Notes: a model not told the origin generated them from the sequence alone. Positions 1 to 5,081 are shown, numbered from the stretch's first letter. The stretch: 6,168 nt of DNA from JABJPM01 sp964596705 (GCA_964596705.1 CAZQVG010000032.1:1-6168), one strand, 5' to 3'. A program made the numbers and translations.

Positions 1-109
1 AATTATTGGTGAAAAGGAATTAAAGAAGAACAGATTCACTTTAAGAAATATGAAAACTGGTTCTGAAAAACTATTAGATATAGAACAAATAATAAAAAAA
101 TTAAAATAA
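1..109 (+). CDS. hisS: Probable histidyl-tRNA synthetase, C-terminal end (partial)
   Basis: Only the last 35 codons are present, read from base 2 to a TAA at 107-109; the gene starts outside the window. The peptide begins IIGEKELKKN and continues with RNMKTG followed by a short charged helix ending IIKKLK. This matches the last beta-strand and helix of the class IIa anticodon-binding domain, and the pattern of GE.EL, a basic turn and a (K/R)(N/D)M.TG strand is what HisRS C-termini usually show. HisRS charges tRNA-His in the cytosol. Threonyl- or prolyl-tRNA synthetases share this domain and cannot be excluded from so short a tail, though the MKTG motif favours HisRS. The gene runs head-on into the next gene, with a single base between the two stop codons. 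Confidence 0.6.
   Translation, partial: IIGEKELKKNRFTLRNMKTGSEKLLDIEQIIKKLK
94..105 (-). terminator. T-rich terminator candidate for the DUF4013 gene
   Basis: On the minus strand, just past the stop codon at 113-111, the sequence contains a T4 run (106-103) and a T7 run (100-94). It lies within the last codons of the opposing tRNA synthetase gene, so the two convergent genes appear to carry each other's terminators. Confidence 0.35.
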
Positions 110-120
110 TTTATTTTTTA
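110..120 (+). terminator. T-rich terminator candidate for the hisS-like gene
   Basis: Immediately after the TAA at 107-109 the plus strand reads TTTATTTTTTA, with six T in a row at 114-119. Archaeal RNA polymerase terminates on such T-tracts without needing a hairpin. The tract lies inside the 3' end of the oppositely oriented gene. Weak by itself in AT-rich DNA; supported by its position. Confidence 0.35.
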
Positions 121-779
121 TAATTTGCTGCTAAAGCTGCAATTGTACTAATACCTAAAATAAAGTTTGCTGCAGGACTTAAAACAACATTCAACACCGG
201 AATAATATTTGCTACAAATGCAACTATCAAAGCATAAATCATAATCACTATAAATGTACTAAAGAATCTCCAGCTAAATGCATTCTTCCATACATTGCTA
301 CTAAATCCTTCACTAAACTTAAATCTTCTTGAATATCCTATTATTGCAGCATTAGCAACATAAGCACCCAACAACAACAAAGCAAATCCTAATATTGCCC
401 AGATTCCCATAGATGCAGGGTCAATATTTTTATTGAAAATTATATTTCCCATTCCAATAAACAACAATATAATTCCAGGCAATACATATATTAACTCTAC
501 AATTCCGCCCAATATTCCTTTGATAAATAAACTTCCAAAATTAGTCCATTTAGGCATTACAAATTTTTTCTTTAGGACATTACTTCCGCTAGTTAAGATG
601 TATCCACTTGCAACACCCATTCCTAATACTCCTAAGATCATGGTTATCACGCCTATCGGGCCCAAAACCATCATGCTAGCAATAAGTAAGCCAGAAACAA
701 AATAAACTAAAAAACCAATCAGTAATTTATTCCAATCACTAAAAGGTAACTTTATTGCTTCCTTTAATTTTACAACCAT
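111..779 (-). CDS. DUF4013-family multi-pass membrane protein
   Basis: This 222-residue protein is almost entirely hydrophobic, with about five or six membrane-spanning stretches (roughly residues 18-38, 40-60, 90-110, 125-148, 172-195 and 200-218). The N-terminal LPFSDWNKLL (11-20), the GY-rich end of the second helix, and the MPKW (75-78) followed by an FIKG turn before a Y-x-LPG helix (98-102) are the hallmarks of the archaeal DUF4013 family. That family is annotated only as integral membrane protein; its biochemical role is unknown, and none is proposed here. The start is well supported: the minus strand has GGGGTGAT ending 3 nt before the ATG, matching the archaeal anti-Shine-Dalgarno. 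This is the clearest ribosome-binding site in the window. It lies 93 nt downstream of the small membrane protein gene and may have its own promoter. Confidence 0.85.
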   Translation of the reverse strand: MVVKLKEAIKLPFSDWNKLLIGFLVYFVSGLLIASMMVLGPIGVITMILGVLGMGVASGYILTSGSNVLKKKFVMPKWTNFGSLFIKGILGGIVELIYVLPGIILLFIGMGNIIFNKNIDPASMGIWAILGFALLLLGAYVANAAIIGYSRRFKFSEGFSSNVWKNAFSWRFFSTFIVIMIYALIVAFVANIIPVLNVVLSPAANFILGISTIAALAANYKK

Positions 780-782
780 TCT

Positions 783-790
783 ATCACCCC
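783..790 (-). promoter_or_regulatory. Strong Shine-Dalgarno site of the DUF4013 gene
   Basis: The minus strand reads GGGGTGAT here, followed by AGA and the ATG at 779. GGTGAT is complementary to the 3' end of archaeal 16S rRNA (ATCACCTCC). It fixes the start codon. It also implies a leadered transcript, unlike several neighbours that look leaderless. Confidence 0.7.
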
Positions 791-858
791 TTTAATTTTT
801 TTATAGAAAATAAACTTGCTAAAAATATTGAAATTAAATCAACAATCTCACTGCCTTT

Positions 859-866
859 TTTATATA
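859..866 (-). promoter_or_regulatory. Possible TATA box for the DUF4013 gene
   Basis: The minus strand reads TATATAAA in the gap after the small membrane protein gene, which would place a transcript start near position 837 and give a leader of about 58 nt carrying the GGTGAT site. A second TATA-like run lies nearer the start codon. Read-through from scpA is equally possible. Confidence 0.3.
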
Positions 867-872
867 TTCTTT

Positions 873-1127
873 TTACCATTCTAGTTTCACTCCGCCAACA
901 TATTTAGCAACAAGATTATACAGTAAAGCAAATATTAAAGCTACAAATAACCACATTCCACCTTGCATCAAAATAAATAAGATCAAATCTTTCAAATTAA
1001 AAATAAACCCTTGATTTCTTAAAGCAAATAAATTTACAAGATACAACAATAAACCATTAAGTAAACCCAATATAAGGAATACTTTTGTTACAGATAGCAC
1101 ATCAACTCTTTTTATTTCCTTCATCAT
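873..1127 (-). CDS. Small two-helix membrane protein (DUF3566-like)
   Basis: This 84-residue protein begins with a short basic/polar segment containing RVDVLSVTKV (7-16). It then has two hydrophobic helices (about 15-36 and 47-71) and ends with YNLVAKYVGGVKLEW. The layout of 'R-V/I-D-x-x-S-V-x-K', two helices and 'YNLxAxxxGGxxxE' recalls DUF3566-type and related small archaeal membrane proteins of unknown function; this is motif recall rather than a search result. The start lies inside scpA: the ATG at 1127 overlaps the scpA 3' end by 26 nt in another frame, and a second ATG follows directly at 1124. No Shine-Dalgarno sequence is visible, so translation is probably coupled to scpA. The overlap makes co-expression with the kleisin likely, but no functional link is shown. 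Confidence 0.75.
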   Translation of the reverse strand: MMKEIKRVDVLSVTKVFLILGLLNGLLLYLVNLFALRNQGFIFNLKDLILFILMQGGMWLFVALIFALLYNLVAKYVGGVKLEW

Positions 1128-1863
1128 TATTTAATTCTTGCATTAACCTTATATAAATGTTTCCAAAATTTATGGGTTGTTTCATCCTAACTTTCTTTTG
1201 ATTTTCTAAATGTAACAGCGGAATAAAAGTAAAAACTTTATCTTGTTTAGAACCATCTTCTAAAAGTTGATTAAATTCTAAATCATTTTTACTCTTCTGA
1301 AACCAATCACTAATTCTACTATAAATAACTTTTATTCTATCCCCCACATTTATTTTTCTCTCAGGGATCTTTATTGCTTCTGGAACTCTTTCAAACCTAG
1401 CTCTTCTAATAACTCTCCTTTCATCAACTTCCAAAGCCTTTTCTAGAGCATTAATCAAATCATTTAAGTTAACTCTTCTTTTCCTAGCTTGTGGAGTTTT
1501 AATAGTTAACTTAACTTTAGGTTTATCAACTCTTTTTTCTTCACCATCATAATTTGAGTCATAATCTTCTTCATCATCCTCATCATCACTTTGAAATAAT
1601 TGATTATCAAAATCCGCGATGTTCTTAGACAATAAATTGTTTGTTTTCAATTTCAATAGAATAGCAGCAGCTAAAACAACTTTTCCAGAAACAAAGAAAT
1701 TTATCTCTTTTAATTGTTTTATAATCTCTACATATTTTTTTGTTAATAGAGAAACATCTATATCCCAAGGATCCATATTTTCAGATTTAACTAAATCTTT
1801 AATTAGGTCTTGCCAAGTAATTTCATCTCTTTTTAGCAACATATCTAGAATCTGATCTTGCAT
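1102..1863 (-). CDS. scpA: Segregation and condensation protein A (ScpA kleisin)
   Basis: ScpA is the kleisin that bridges the two heads of an SMC dimer in the prokaryotic condensin complex, which compacts and segregates chromosomes. The N-terminal domain carries the family signature MDPWDIDVSLLT (30-41) followed by the helix KKYVEIIKQL. Next comes an SGKVVLAAAILLKLKTNNLL helix (59-78), which normally precedes the linker. An acidic stretch (about 92-109, SDDEDDEEDYDS and onward) and a basic linker come next. The C-terminal winged helix includes VFTFIPLLHLEN (about 212-224) and the QPINFGNIYI strand, which in the family binds the SMC head. Total length is 253 residues, normal for ScpA. A TATA-like element 26 nt upstream of the ATG supports this start as leaderless. 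No smc or scpB gene is visible in the window. Confidence 0.9.
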   Translation of the reverse strand: MQDQILDMLLKRDEITWQDLIKDLVKSENMDPWDIDVSLLTKKYVEIIKQLKEINFFVSGKVVLAAAILLKLKTNNLLSKNIADFDNQLFQSDDEDDEEDYDSNYDGEEKRVDKPKVKLTIKTPQARKRRVNLNDLINALEKALEVDERRVIRRARFERVPEAIKIPERKINVGDRIKVIYSRISDWFQKSKNDLEFNQLLEDGSKQDKVFTFIPLLHLENQKKVRMKQPINFGNIYIRLMQELNNDEGNKKS

Positions 1864-1884
1864 ACACTCTAAGAAATTCTTAAG

Positions 1885-1894
1885 CTTATAAAGA
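1885..1894 (-). promoter_or_regulatory. TATA box of scpA (leaderless)
   Basis: The minus strand reads TCTTTATAAG, centred about 26 nt before the scpA ATG at 1863, so transcription should begin at or within a few bases of the start codon. It shares the 77-bp divergent intergenic region with the promoter of the permease gene. Confidence 0.55.
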
Positions 1895-1907
1895 TTTCTA
1901 ACCCTAA

Positions 1908-1917
1908 GATTTAAATA
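1908..1917 (+). promoter_or_regulatory. TATA box of the AI-2E-family permease gene (leaderless)
   Basis: GATTTAAATA is centred about 28 nt before the ATG at 1941. No Shine-Dalgarno sequence is present between it and the start codon (the spacer is AT-only near the ATG), which fits a leaderless mRNA. Confidence 0.5.
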
Positions 1918-1940
1918 CTTTAAAATTAAAAAATAAGATT

Positions 1941-2930
1941 ATGAAACCCGTCTTAAAGGACAAAAAATTAATAGCTTTCATAATAATGCTTGCTTTATTC
2001 GCATTTTTGTTCTATGCAAGCATACCATTCTTAAACGCCTTTTTCGGAGCATTAATACTCTTTGTTATGTTCACGCCGTTAAATAGAAGGTTAAGAAAAA
2101 AATTTTCCAAACAGCTCTCTGCCTGGATAATCATTTTAATCTCTACTCTAATTATAATTATCCCATTATACTTCTTGCTCACAGGCATAATCTCACAACT
2201 TTCAACACTGCCAGATGCAATAACTTCAATTTCTAATTTAGAAGAAACAATAAATAAATTCTTATCAATTGATTTAGACCTAAAAAAAGATCTTCTGATT
2301 AATCATGTTCTGCCATTTATCCAAAATTCAATCTCCTCAATATTCTCAAACGCTGTAACATTAATAGCAAATTTTGTTTTGTTTTACTTTTTACTTTATT
2401 ATATGTTAATCAATGACTATAAATTCTTAAGAAAGATAAAAGAAATACTCCCATTCTCTCAAAAAAACAAAAATAGGGTTATAAATAAATTTTCAGATGT
2501 AACAAAAGCAACAATAATAGGATCCTTATTAATCGCTCTATTACAAGGTGTAATGCTTTGGTTAGGTTTTCACTTTTTAGGTATTCCAGGAGCTTTATTT
2601 TGGGGACTAGTTACTGCAATAATATCATTTATTCCAATTATTGGCTCTCCAATAATTTGGGTTCCAGCAAGCATAATATTATTCCTAAATGGAAGCCCAA
2701 TAAAAGCTTTAATCTTAATAATTTGGGGATTTATCATAAGCACTGTAGACAATATCATTAGACCAATAACAAACAAAAAATTCGGAGAAATCCACCCATT
2801 AATCTCAATAATAGGTTTATTTATTGGAATTTCTAAATTCGGATTTTTAGGGATATTTATTGGCCCACTATTAGTTGCATATTTTGTTCTAATCTGGGAA
2901 ATTTATAAAGAAGAACACTTAATTTCGTAG
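1941..2930 (+). CDS. AI-2E/PerM-family transporter (permease)
   Basis: This 329-residue integral membrane protein has the full PF01594-type layout. Hydrophobic segments lie at about 11-30, 31-48, 61-83 and 138-158, with a soluble stretch between roughly 85 and 135. The conserved C-terminal half starts at ATIIGSLLIALLQG (190-203) and runs through GIPGALFWGL (214-223), the FIPIIGSPIIWVP segment (230-242), DNIIRP (270-275) and HPLISIIGLFIG (285-296), ending with the GFLGIFIGPLLVA segment (301-313). Members in bacteria have been tied to autoinducer-2 export, and some to sodium/proton exchange, but the substrate cannot be inferred here and signalling should not be assumed. The ATG at 1941 is supported by the TATA element upstream. 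Its 3' end faces an opposing gene across a 157-bp gap holding a structured element. Confidence 0.9.
   Translation: MKPVLKDKKLIAFIIMLALFAFLFYASIPFLNAFFGALILFVMFTPLNRRLRKKFSKQLSAWIIILISTLIIIIPLYFLLTGIISQLSTLPDAITSISNLEETINKFLSIDLDLKKDLLINHVLPFIQNSISSIFSNAVTLIANFVLFYFLLYYMLINDYKFLRKIKEILPFSQKNKNRVINKFSDVTKATIIGSLLIALLQGVMLWLGFHFLGIPGALFWGLVTAIISFIPIIGSPIIWVPASIILFLNGSPIKALILIIWGFIISTVDNIIRPITNKKFGEIHPLISIIGLFIGISKFGFLGIFIGPLLVAYFVLIWEIYKEEHLIS
2902..2909 (+). promoter_or_regulatory. Possible promoter for the intergenic structured RNA (+ strand)
   Basis: GGGAAA followed by TTTATAAA (2896-2909) resembles a BRE plus TATA box and would start a transcript near 2932, about 13 nt before the closing stem of the structured element. 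It lies in coding sequence for Glu-Ile-Tyr-Lys, a codon run that makes such a motif by chance, so the evidence is weak. Confidence 0.25.
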
Positions 2931-2944
2931 AATTATTATTTAAA

Positions 2945-3007
2945 CCCTGGGCGGAGTCCCTTCACAAGGAAGGCACGCAGGTTGCGTTGTTTAAGACTCG
3001 CCTGGGG
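2945..3007 (+). ncRNA. Candidate structured RNA: GC-rich three-way junction
   Basis: This GC-rich island lies in otherwise strongly AT-rich intergenic DNA between convergent genes. On the plus strand, CCCTGGGCGGAGTC (2945-2958) pairs with GACTCGCCTGGGG (2995-3007) to form 13 base pairs, including three G-U wobbles, with A2955 bulged. Inside are two hairpins: CCTTC/GAAGG (2959-2963 with 2969-2973) and ACGCA/TGCGT (2975-2979 with 2983-2987), then a seven-base single-stranded TGTTTAA. The wobbles become A-C mismatches on the other strand, which favours plus-strand transcription, although a good TATA-like site also faces it from the right (3045-3052, minus). I do not recognise the class: it lacks tRNA arms, SRP helix-8 motifs and RNase P core motifs. 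It could be a small RNA, the 3' UTR of the permease mRNA, or a dispersed palindromic repeat. Confidence 0.45.
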
Positions 3008-3044
3008 AAAAAGAGGTGATATAAATAGGGTAGTACACATAATA

Positions 3045-3060
3045 TTTATAAACTTTTCGG
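3045..3060 (-). promoter_or_regulatory. BRE/TATA-like promoter facing the structured element
   Basis: The minus strand reads CCGAAAAG followed by TTTATAAA, a good match to an archaeal BRE plus TATA box. It lies outside any recognised coding sequence. A start about 26 nt downstream would fall at 3020-3022, just before ATCACCTC and the GC-rich element. No open reading frame follows, so if functional it would make a non-coding transcript. Confidence 0.35.
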
Positions 3061-3087
3061 TTAGTGCTACTTCGCAATGGTTACACA

Positions 3088-3309
3088 CTAAAACCTAATA
3101 TATATCAGTCTTTCGCCAGAATTATAAGGGTATTCCCAACCCAAATCATGATAAACTAATGCCTTTTCTCTTTCAATCTTCCAATACTCAACTTTTTTTC
3201 TATCGATTTTATCAACCTCTTGTCCGGCAATATAAACATCTAAATTTCTAGAACACCCTGCTAAACTTAGTCCAGCAAAAAGAACTAACCATTTAAGATT
3301 CTTATTCAT
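3088..3309 (-). CDS. Small predicted lipoprotein of unknown function
   Basis: The 73-residue product has a textbook lipoprotein signal: two Lys in the first five residues, a hydrophobic core (about 7-18) and the lipobox LAGC with Cys19. The mature part would be only 55 residues, charged and rich in Tyr/Trp (for example DVYIAGQEVDKIDRKK at 24-39), with no further membrane segment and no family I recognise. It would sit on the outer face of the cytoplasmic membrane, anchored by lipid on Cys19 if the organism has the pathway; archaeal lipoprotein maturation differs from the bacterial Lgt/LspA route. It follows rps27ae by 26 nt. An A/T-rich TATA-like element at 3332-3339 (minus), centred 26 nt from the ATG, suggests a separate leaderless transcript rather than a ribosomal role. 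Confidence 0.65.
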   Translation of the reverse strand: MNKNLKWLVLFAGLSLAGCSRNLDVYIAGQEVDKIDRKKVEYWKIEREKALVYHDLGWEYPYNSGERLIYIRF

Positions 3310-3335
3310 AAATAAATTTTAAAGAAAATAAATAT

Positions 3336-3521
3336 TTAAGCTTTGCCTTTGAATTCAGTATAATGGCATTTGCCACAATAAAACCTATCCTTGTGCTCTC
3401 CTAAAAATATTCCGGGACCACATTTAGGACAAGATTTAGCCTTCTTTAATTTACCATCCTCTATACTATATTTCTCATATTTTTTACTAGGATTTTTATT
3501 CTTTGTTTGCTTCTTCGCCAT
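3336..3521 (-). CDS. rps27ae: 30S ribosomal protein S27ae (eS31)
   Basis: This 61-residue protein is a small-subunit ribosomal protein shared by archaea and eukaryotes (in eukaryotes it is made as a ubiquitin fusion). A basic N-terminus (KKQTKNKNPSKK) precedes a zinc ribbon with CPKC (31-34) and CGKC (49-52). The segment between them, GPGIFLGEHKDRFY, closely follows the family pattern, and the C-terminus HYTEFKGK is typical. The length is normal for archaeal forms. The ATG at 3521 lies inside the 3' end of rps24e, overlapping it by 26 nt in a different frame, and is preceded by AGAGG on the minus strand (3524-3528), a reasonable Shine-Dalgarno. Both genes should therefore come from one mRNA with coupled translation. 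Confidence 0.95.
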   Translation of the reverse strand: MAKKQTKNKNPSKKYEKYSIEDGKLKKAKSCPKCGPGIFLGEHKDRFYCGKCHYTEFKGKA

Positions 3522-3894
3522 TTTCCTCTACTTTTTCAGCCTCTCCTTCTCCAGACTGAGCCTCTTCATTATTAGCTTGAGCAGCCTCAGCTTCCTTTTT
3601 TGCAGCTTCTTCAGCAGCCTTTGCTTCAGCTTCTCTTTGTTTTTTGGTTTTCTTTATAACTTTTTCCATAGCTTCCTTGCTTTCATAAACATAAGCAATT
3701 ATTTTGGAACTTCCAATCCCAAAATTAGGATAAATATGCTCAATTAAAATAAGATCTTTATCTGCTTTCAAGTCCTTGCTTAACTCCTCTTTAGCTTCTT
3801 CATAACTTGGAGTTCTACTTTCTATGTGTTCTTTTATTGCAATAACATCAATCCTAGGCAATAATTTAGATTTTTCTTGTTTTATGATTTTCAT
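3496..3894 (-). CDS. rps24e: 30S ribosomal protein S24e (eS24) with acidic C-terminal tail
   Basis: The first ~85 residues form the eS24 fold: a MKIIKQEKSKLL strand, an RIDVIAIKEH strand, TPSYEEAKEELSK helix, LILIEHIYPNFGIGSSKIIAYVY (49-70), which is the most conserved core of the family, and the following helix ESKEAMEKVI. Residues ~87-132 form an Ala/Glu/Lys-rich low-complexity tail, ending acidic, so the protein is longer than the usual ~100-residue archaeal eS24. I chose the ATG at 3894 because GGTG (3905-3902) lies 7 nt upstream as a Shine-Dalgarno core. A GTG at 3900, overlapping the spt4 stop as GTGA, would add two residues and is possible. The gene lies directly after spt4 and overlaps rps27ae. 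Confidence 0.92.
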   Translation of the reverse strand: MKIIKQEKSKLLPRIDVIAIKEHIESRTPSYEEAKEELSKDLKADKDLILIEHIYPNFGIGSSKIIAYVYESKEAMEKVIKKTKKQREAEAKAAEEAAKKEAEAAQANNEEAQSGEGEAEKVEENGEEANKE

Positions 3895-3896
3895 TT

Positions 3897-4079
3897 TCAC
3901 ACCTTAACTGCATATTCTCCTTTAACATTTATTCCTACTTTTTTAGCAATTTCTGATTTTTCAGGATTTATGATTATTAACCTTCCTTTCCAATTGTCAC
4001 TAAATTGGTTCCCTTTACATATTGGACAAACATTACCATCCACCAATATTTTACATTTTTTACAAGCTTTTTTAGGCAT
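3897..4079 (-). CDS. spt4: RNA polymerase subunit E'' / transcription elongation factor Spt4
   Basis: This 60-residue protein pairs with Spt5 to clamp RNA polymerase and raise processivity during elongation; in older archaeal nomenclature it is RpoE''. It starts with a four-cysteine zinc ribbon, CKKC (6-9) and CPIC (18-21). The family-defining FSDNWKGRLIIINPEKSEIA (26-45) follows, and the protein ends with KGEYAVKV. Length and motifs match archaeal Spt4 throughout. The ATG overlaps the last 8 nt of rpoE' in another frame, with GGAGAG upstream on the minus strand as ribosome-binding site. This rpoE'-spt4 pairing is a conserved archaeal gene order. Spt5 is not in the window. Confidence 0.95.
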   Translation of the reverse strand: MPKKACKKCKILVDGNVCPICKGNQFSDNWKGRLIIINPEKSEIAKKVGINVKGEYAVKV

Positions 4080-4635
4080 CTTTCTTACTCTCCTTCTGTT
4101 TCTTTAAATCTTCTTCTATCCATTTTATATTTCCTAACCAAGGTTGTCTCATTGTAATACCTATTTTTGGATTAGCTTTGTCTTTAAAGCTAATTGCAAT
4201 TATCCTTCCTCTACATATATCATTTATCTTTAATACCCTTTTGCTTTCTTTTCCCATTAATACATTTTCTTTGCTAAATGAAACATAATCATCCATTGTT
4301 TGAGATACATGGATCATCCCATCAACTGGTCCAATGTCTAAAAATGCCCCGAAGTTTGTTATATCTGATATTTTTCCAAGCACAATCTCCTGCATCTCAG
4401 GTTTAAACACAAACAACTTAAATGTTGTCTCATAAAATGCTGCACCATCTCCAGGGATTATTACACCTTCTCCAATTTCTTCTACATTTGATACTCCAAT
4501 AACAAATCCAAGCTCTTCTGATACATAACCTTCGTATGCATCATTTAAGCTTTTTATTACAGATTCTCTAACATCTTCTCCAAATTTAGATGGAGGAACC
4601 CTTACATGATCTTTAACTGTTAATTCGTAGAACAT
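4072..4635 (-). CDS. rpoE1: DNA-directed RNA polymerase subunit E' (Rpo7, RPB7 homologue)
   Basis: Rpo7 forms the stalk of archaeal RNA polymerase with Rpo4; the stalk binds nascent RNA and helps open-complex formation and termination. The 187-residue product starts MFYELTVKDHVRVPPSKFG, the standard N-terminal RNP-like (tip) domain, with GEGVIIPGDGAAFYE (55-69) at its conserved turn. From about residue 82 an S1 RNA-binding domain follows: GKISDITNFGAFLDIGPVDG (87-106) and MIHVSQ (107-112). The S1 fold continues to about residue 165 (GITMRQPWLG). The tail is basic and acidic (DLKKQKESKKDA). Spt4 overlaps its stop by 8 nt. A TATA-like site lies about 32 nt upstream, so the leader would be only about six bases. 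Confidence 0.96.
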   Translation of the reverse strand: MFYELTVKDHVRVPPSKFGEDVRESVIKSLNDAYEGYVSEELGFVIGVSNVEEIGEGVIIPGDGAAFYETTFKLFVFKPEMQEIVLGKISDITNFGAFLDIGPVDGMIHVSQTMDDYVSFSKENVLMGKESKRVLKINDICRGRIIAISFKDKANPKIGITMRQPWLGNIKWIEEDLKKQKESKKDA

Positions 4636-4640
4636 TTTAC

Positions 4641-4658
4641 TAGTTTTTGTGAAAACTA
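4641..4658. repeat. Perfect 7-bp inverted repeat before rpoE'
   Basis: TAGTTTT (4641-4647) and AAAACTA (4652-4658) are perfect complements separated by TGTG. The repeat lies between the candidate TATA box and the start codon of rpoE', where a bound protein would block transcription start. Repeats of this size arise by chance in AT-rich DNA, so an operator role is only a possibility. Confidence 0.3.
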
Positions 4659-4660
4659 AC

Positions 4661-4676
4661 TATTTTTAAAGCTTTC
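4661..4676 (-). promoter_or_regulatory. BRE/TATA promoter candidate of the rpoE'-spt4-rps24e-rps27ae operon
   Basis: The minus strand reads GGAAAG (BRE-like) then CTTTAAAAATA, in the 59-nt gap between the PIN gene and rpoE'. The TATA centre lies about 32 nt before the ATG at 4635, predicting a start near 4641. Confidence 0.45.
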
Positions 4677-4694
4677 CATTTATTGAAACTCAAT

Positions 4695-5048
4695 CTAATC
4701 AACTTTAACATACTTTTTCTGTCTGATAGTTATGATATGAACTCCTTTTTTCTTTAAAATACTCTTCAATTTTCTATCCTGGGTTGCAACAAAATCCCCT
4801 TCTTTAGATTTTTCAATTATGATTTCATCTAAACTTAATTCTTTTTTTGATTTTAAAACATTAAATCCTTTTATTTTAATTAATAACTTTGCTGCCTTAG
4901 CATATGGATTATTTACACTATCCAACTCATCAAAAACCTTGTCAAAAACAACGATGTTTTCATCTGGAAATTTATCTTTTATTGCAGCAGTTACATCTAC
5001 TTTATTCTTTATTGAATTAACTAAAAAGTCTGTATCTAAGATTATCAT
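4695..5048 (-). CDS. PIN-domain ribonuclease (VapC9/Fcf1-like)
   Basis: This 117-residue protein is a single PIN domain, a metal-dependent RNA endonuclease fold. The acidic active-site residues are visible: Asp5 in MIILDTDFL, Glu41 in VFDELD, Asp74 in SLDEII, and Asp91 in VATQDRKL, where the T-x-D is the family hallmark. The C-terminal KKKGVHIITIRQKKYVKV resembles the archaeal proteins related to Fcf1/Utp24, an 18S rRNA processing nuclease, which commonly lie beside eIF2-gamma and rpoE'. No antitoxin gene is adjacent, so a housekeeping role in rRNA or RNA maturation is likelier than a VapBC toxin; this is inference from family and context. A TATA-like TTTTAAAA (5079-5072, minus), centred about 27 nt before the ATG, suggests a leaderless start. 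Confidence 0.85.
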   Translation of the reverse strand: MIILDTDFLVNSIKNKVDVTAAIKDKFPDENIVVFDKVFDELDSVNNPYAKAAKLLIKIKGFNVLKSKKELSLDEIIIEKSKEGDFVATQDRKLKSILKKKGVHIITIRQKKYVKVD

Positions 5049-5071
5049 AATTTATTTAAACAATTACTGTC

Positions 5072-5081
5072 TTTTAAAATT
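5072..5081 (-). promoter_or_regulatory. TATA box candidate of the PIN gene (leaderless)
   Basis: AATTTTAAAA on the minus strand overlaps the last codon of the upstream gene. Its centre is about 27 nt before the ATG at 5048, the spacing seen for other leaderless genes here. AT-rich context keeps confidence modest. Confidence 0.4.

Noticed and set aside
2959..2990. Resemblance of GGAAGG.A.GCAGG to SRP RNA helix 8
   Set aside because: The opposite strand of the helix (CAGG side) and the closed GGAA tetraloop are missing, and the fold found is a three-way junction.
2945..3007. tRNA or tRNA-like gene
   Set aside because: Closing stem is 13 bp, there are only two inner hairpins, and no T-loop or D-loop signature is present.
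3062..3090. Hairpin TAGTG/CACTA at the lipoprotein stop codon as a terminator
   Set aside because: Stem is short with a 19-base loop, and no T-tract follows on the minus strand.
3021..3098. About 25 open codons on the plus strand right after GAGGTGAT
   Set aside because: The frame has no ATG, GTG or TTG start at usable spacing and runs antisense into the lipoprotein gene.
3391..3747. A 118-codon Phe/Ser-rich ORF on the plus strand
   Set aside because: It is the antisense shadow of rps24e and rps27ae; the Lys/Glu/Ala-rich genes read backwards give the Phe/Ser/Leu bias.
4695..5048. Reading the PIN gene as a VapC toxin of a toxin-antitoxin pair
   Set aside because: No antitoxin-like DNA-binding gene lies next to it, and the neighbourhood is the conserved archaeal RNA polymerase/ribosomal cluster.
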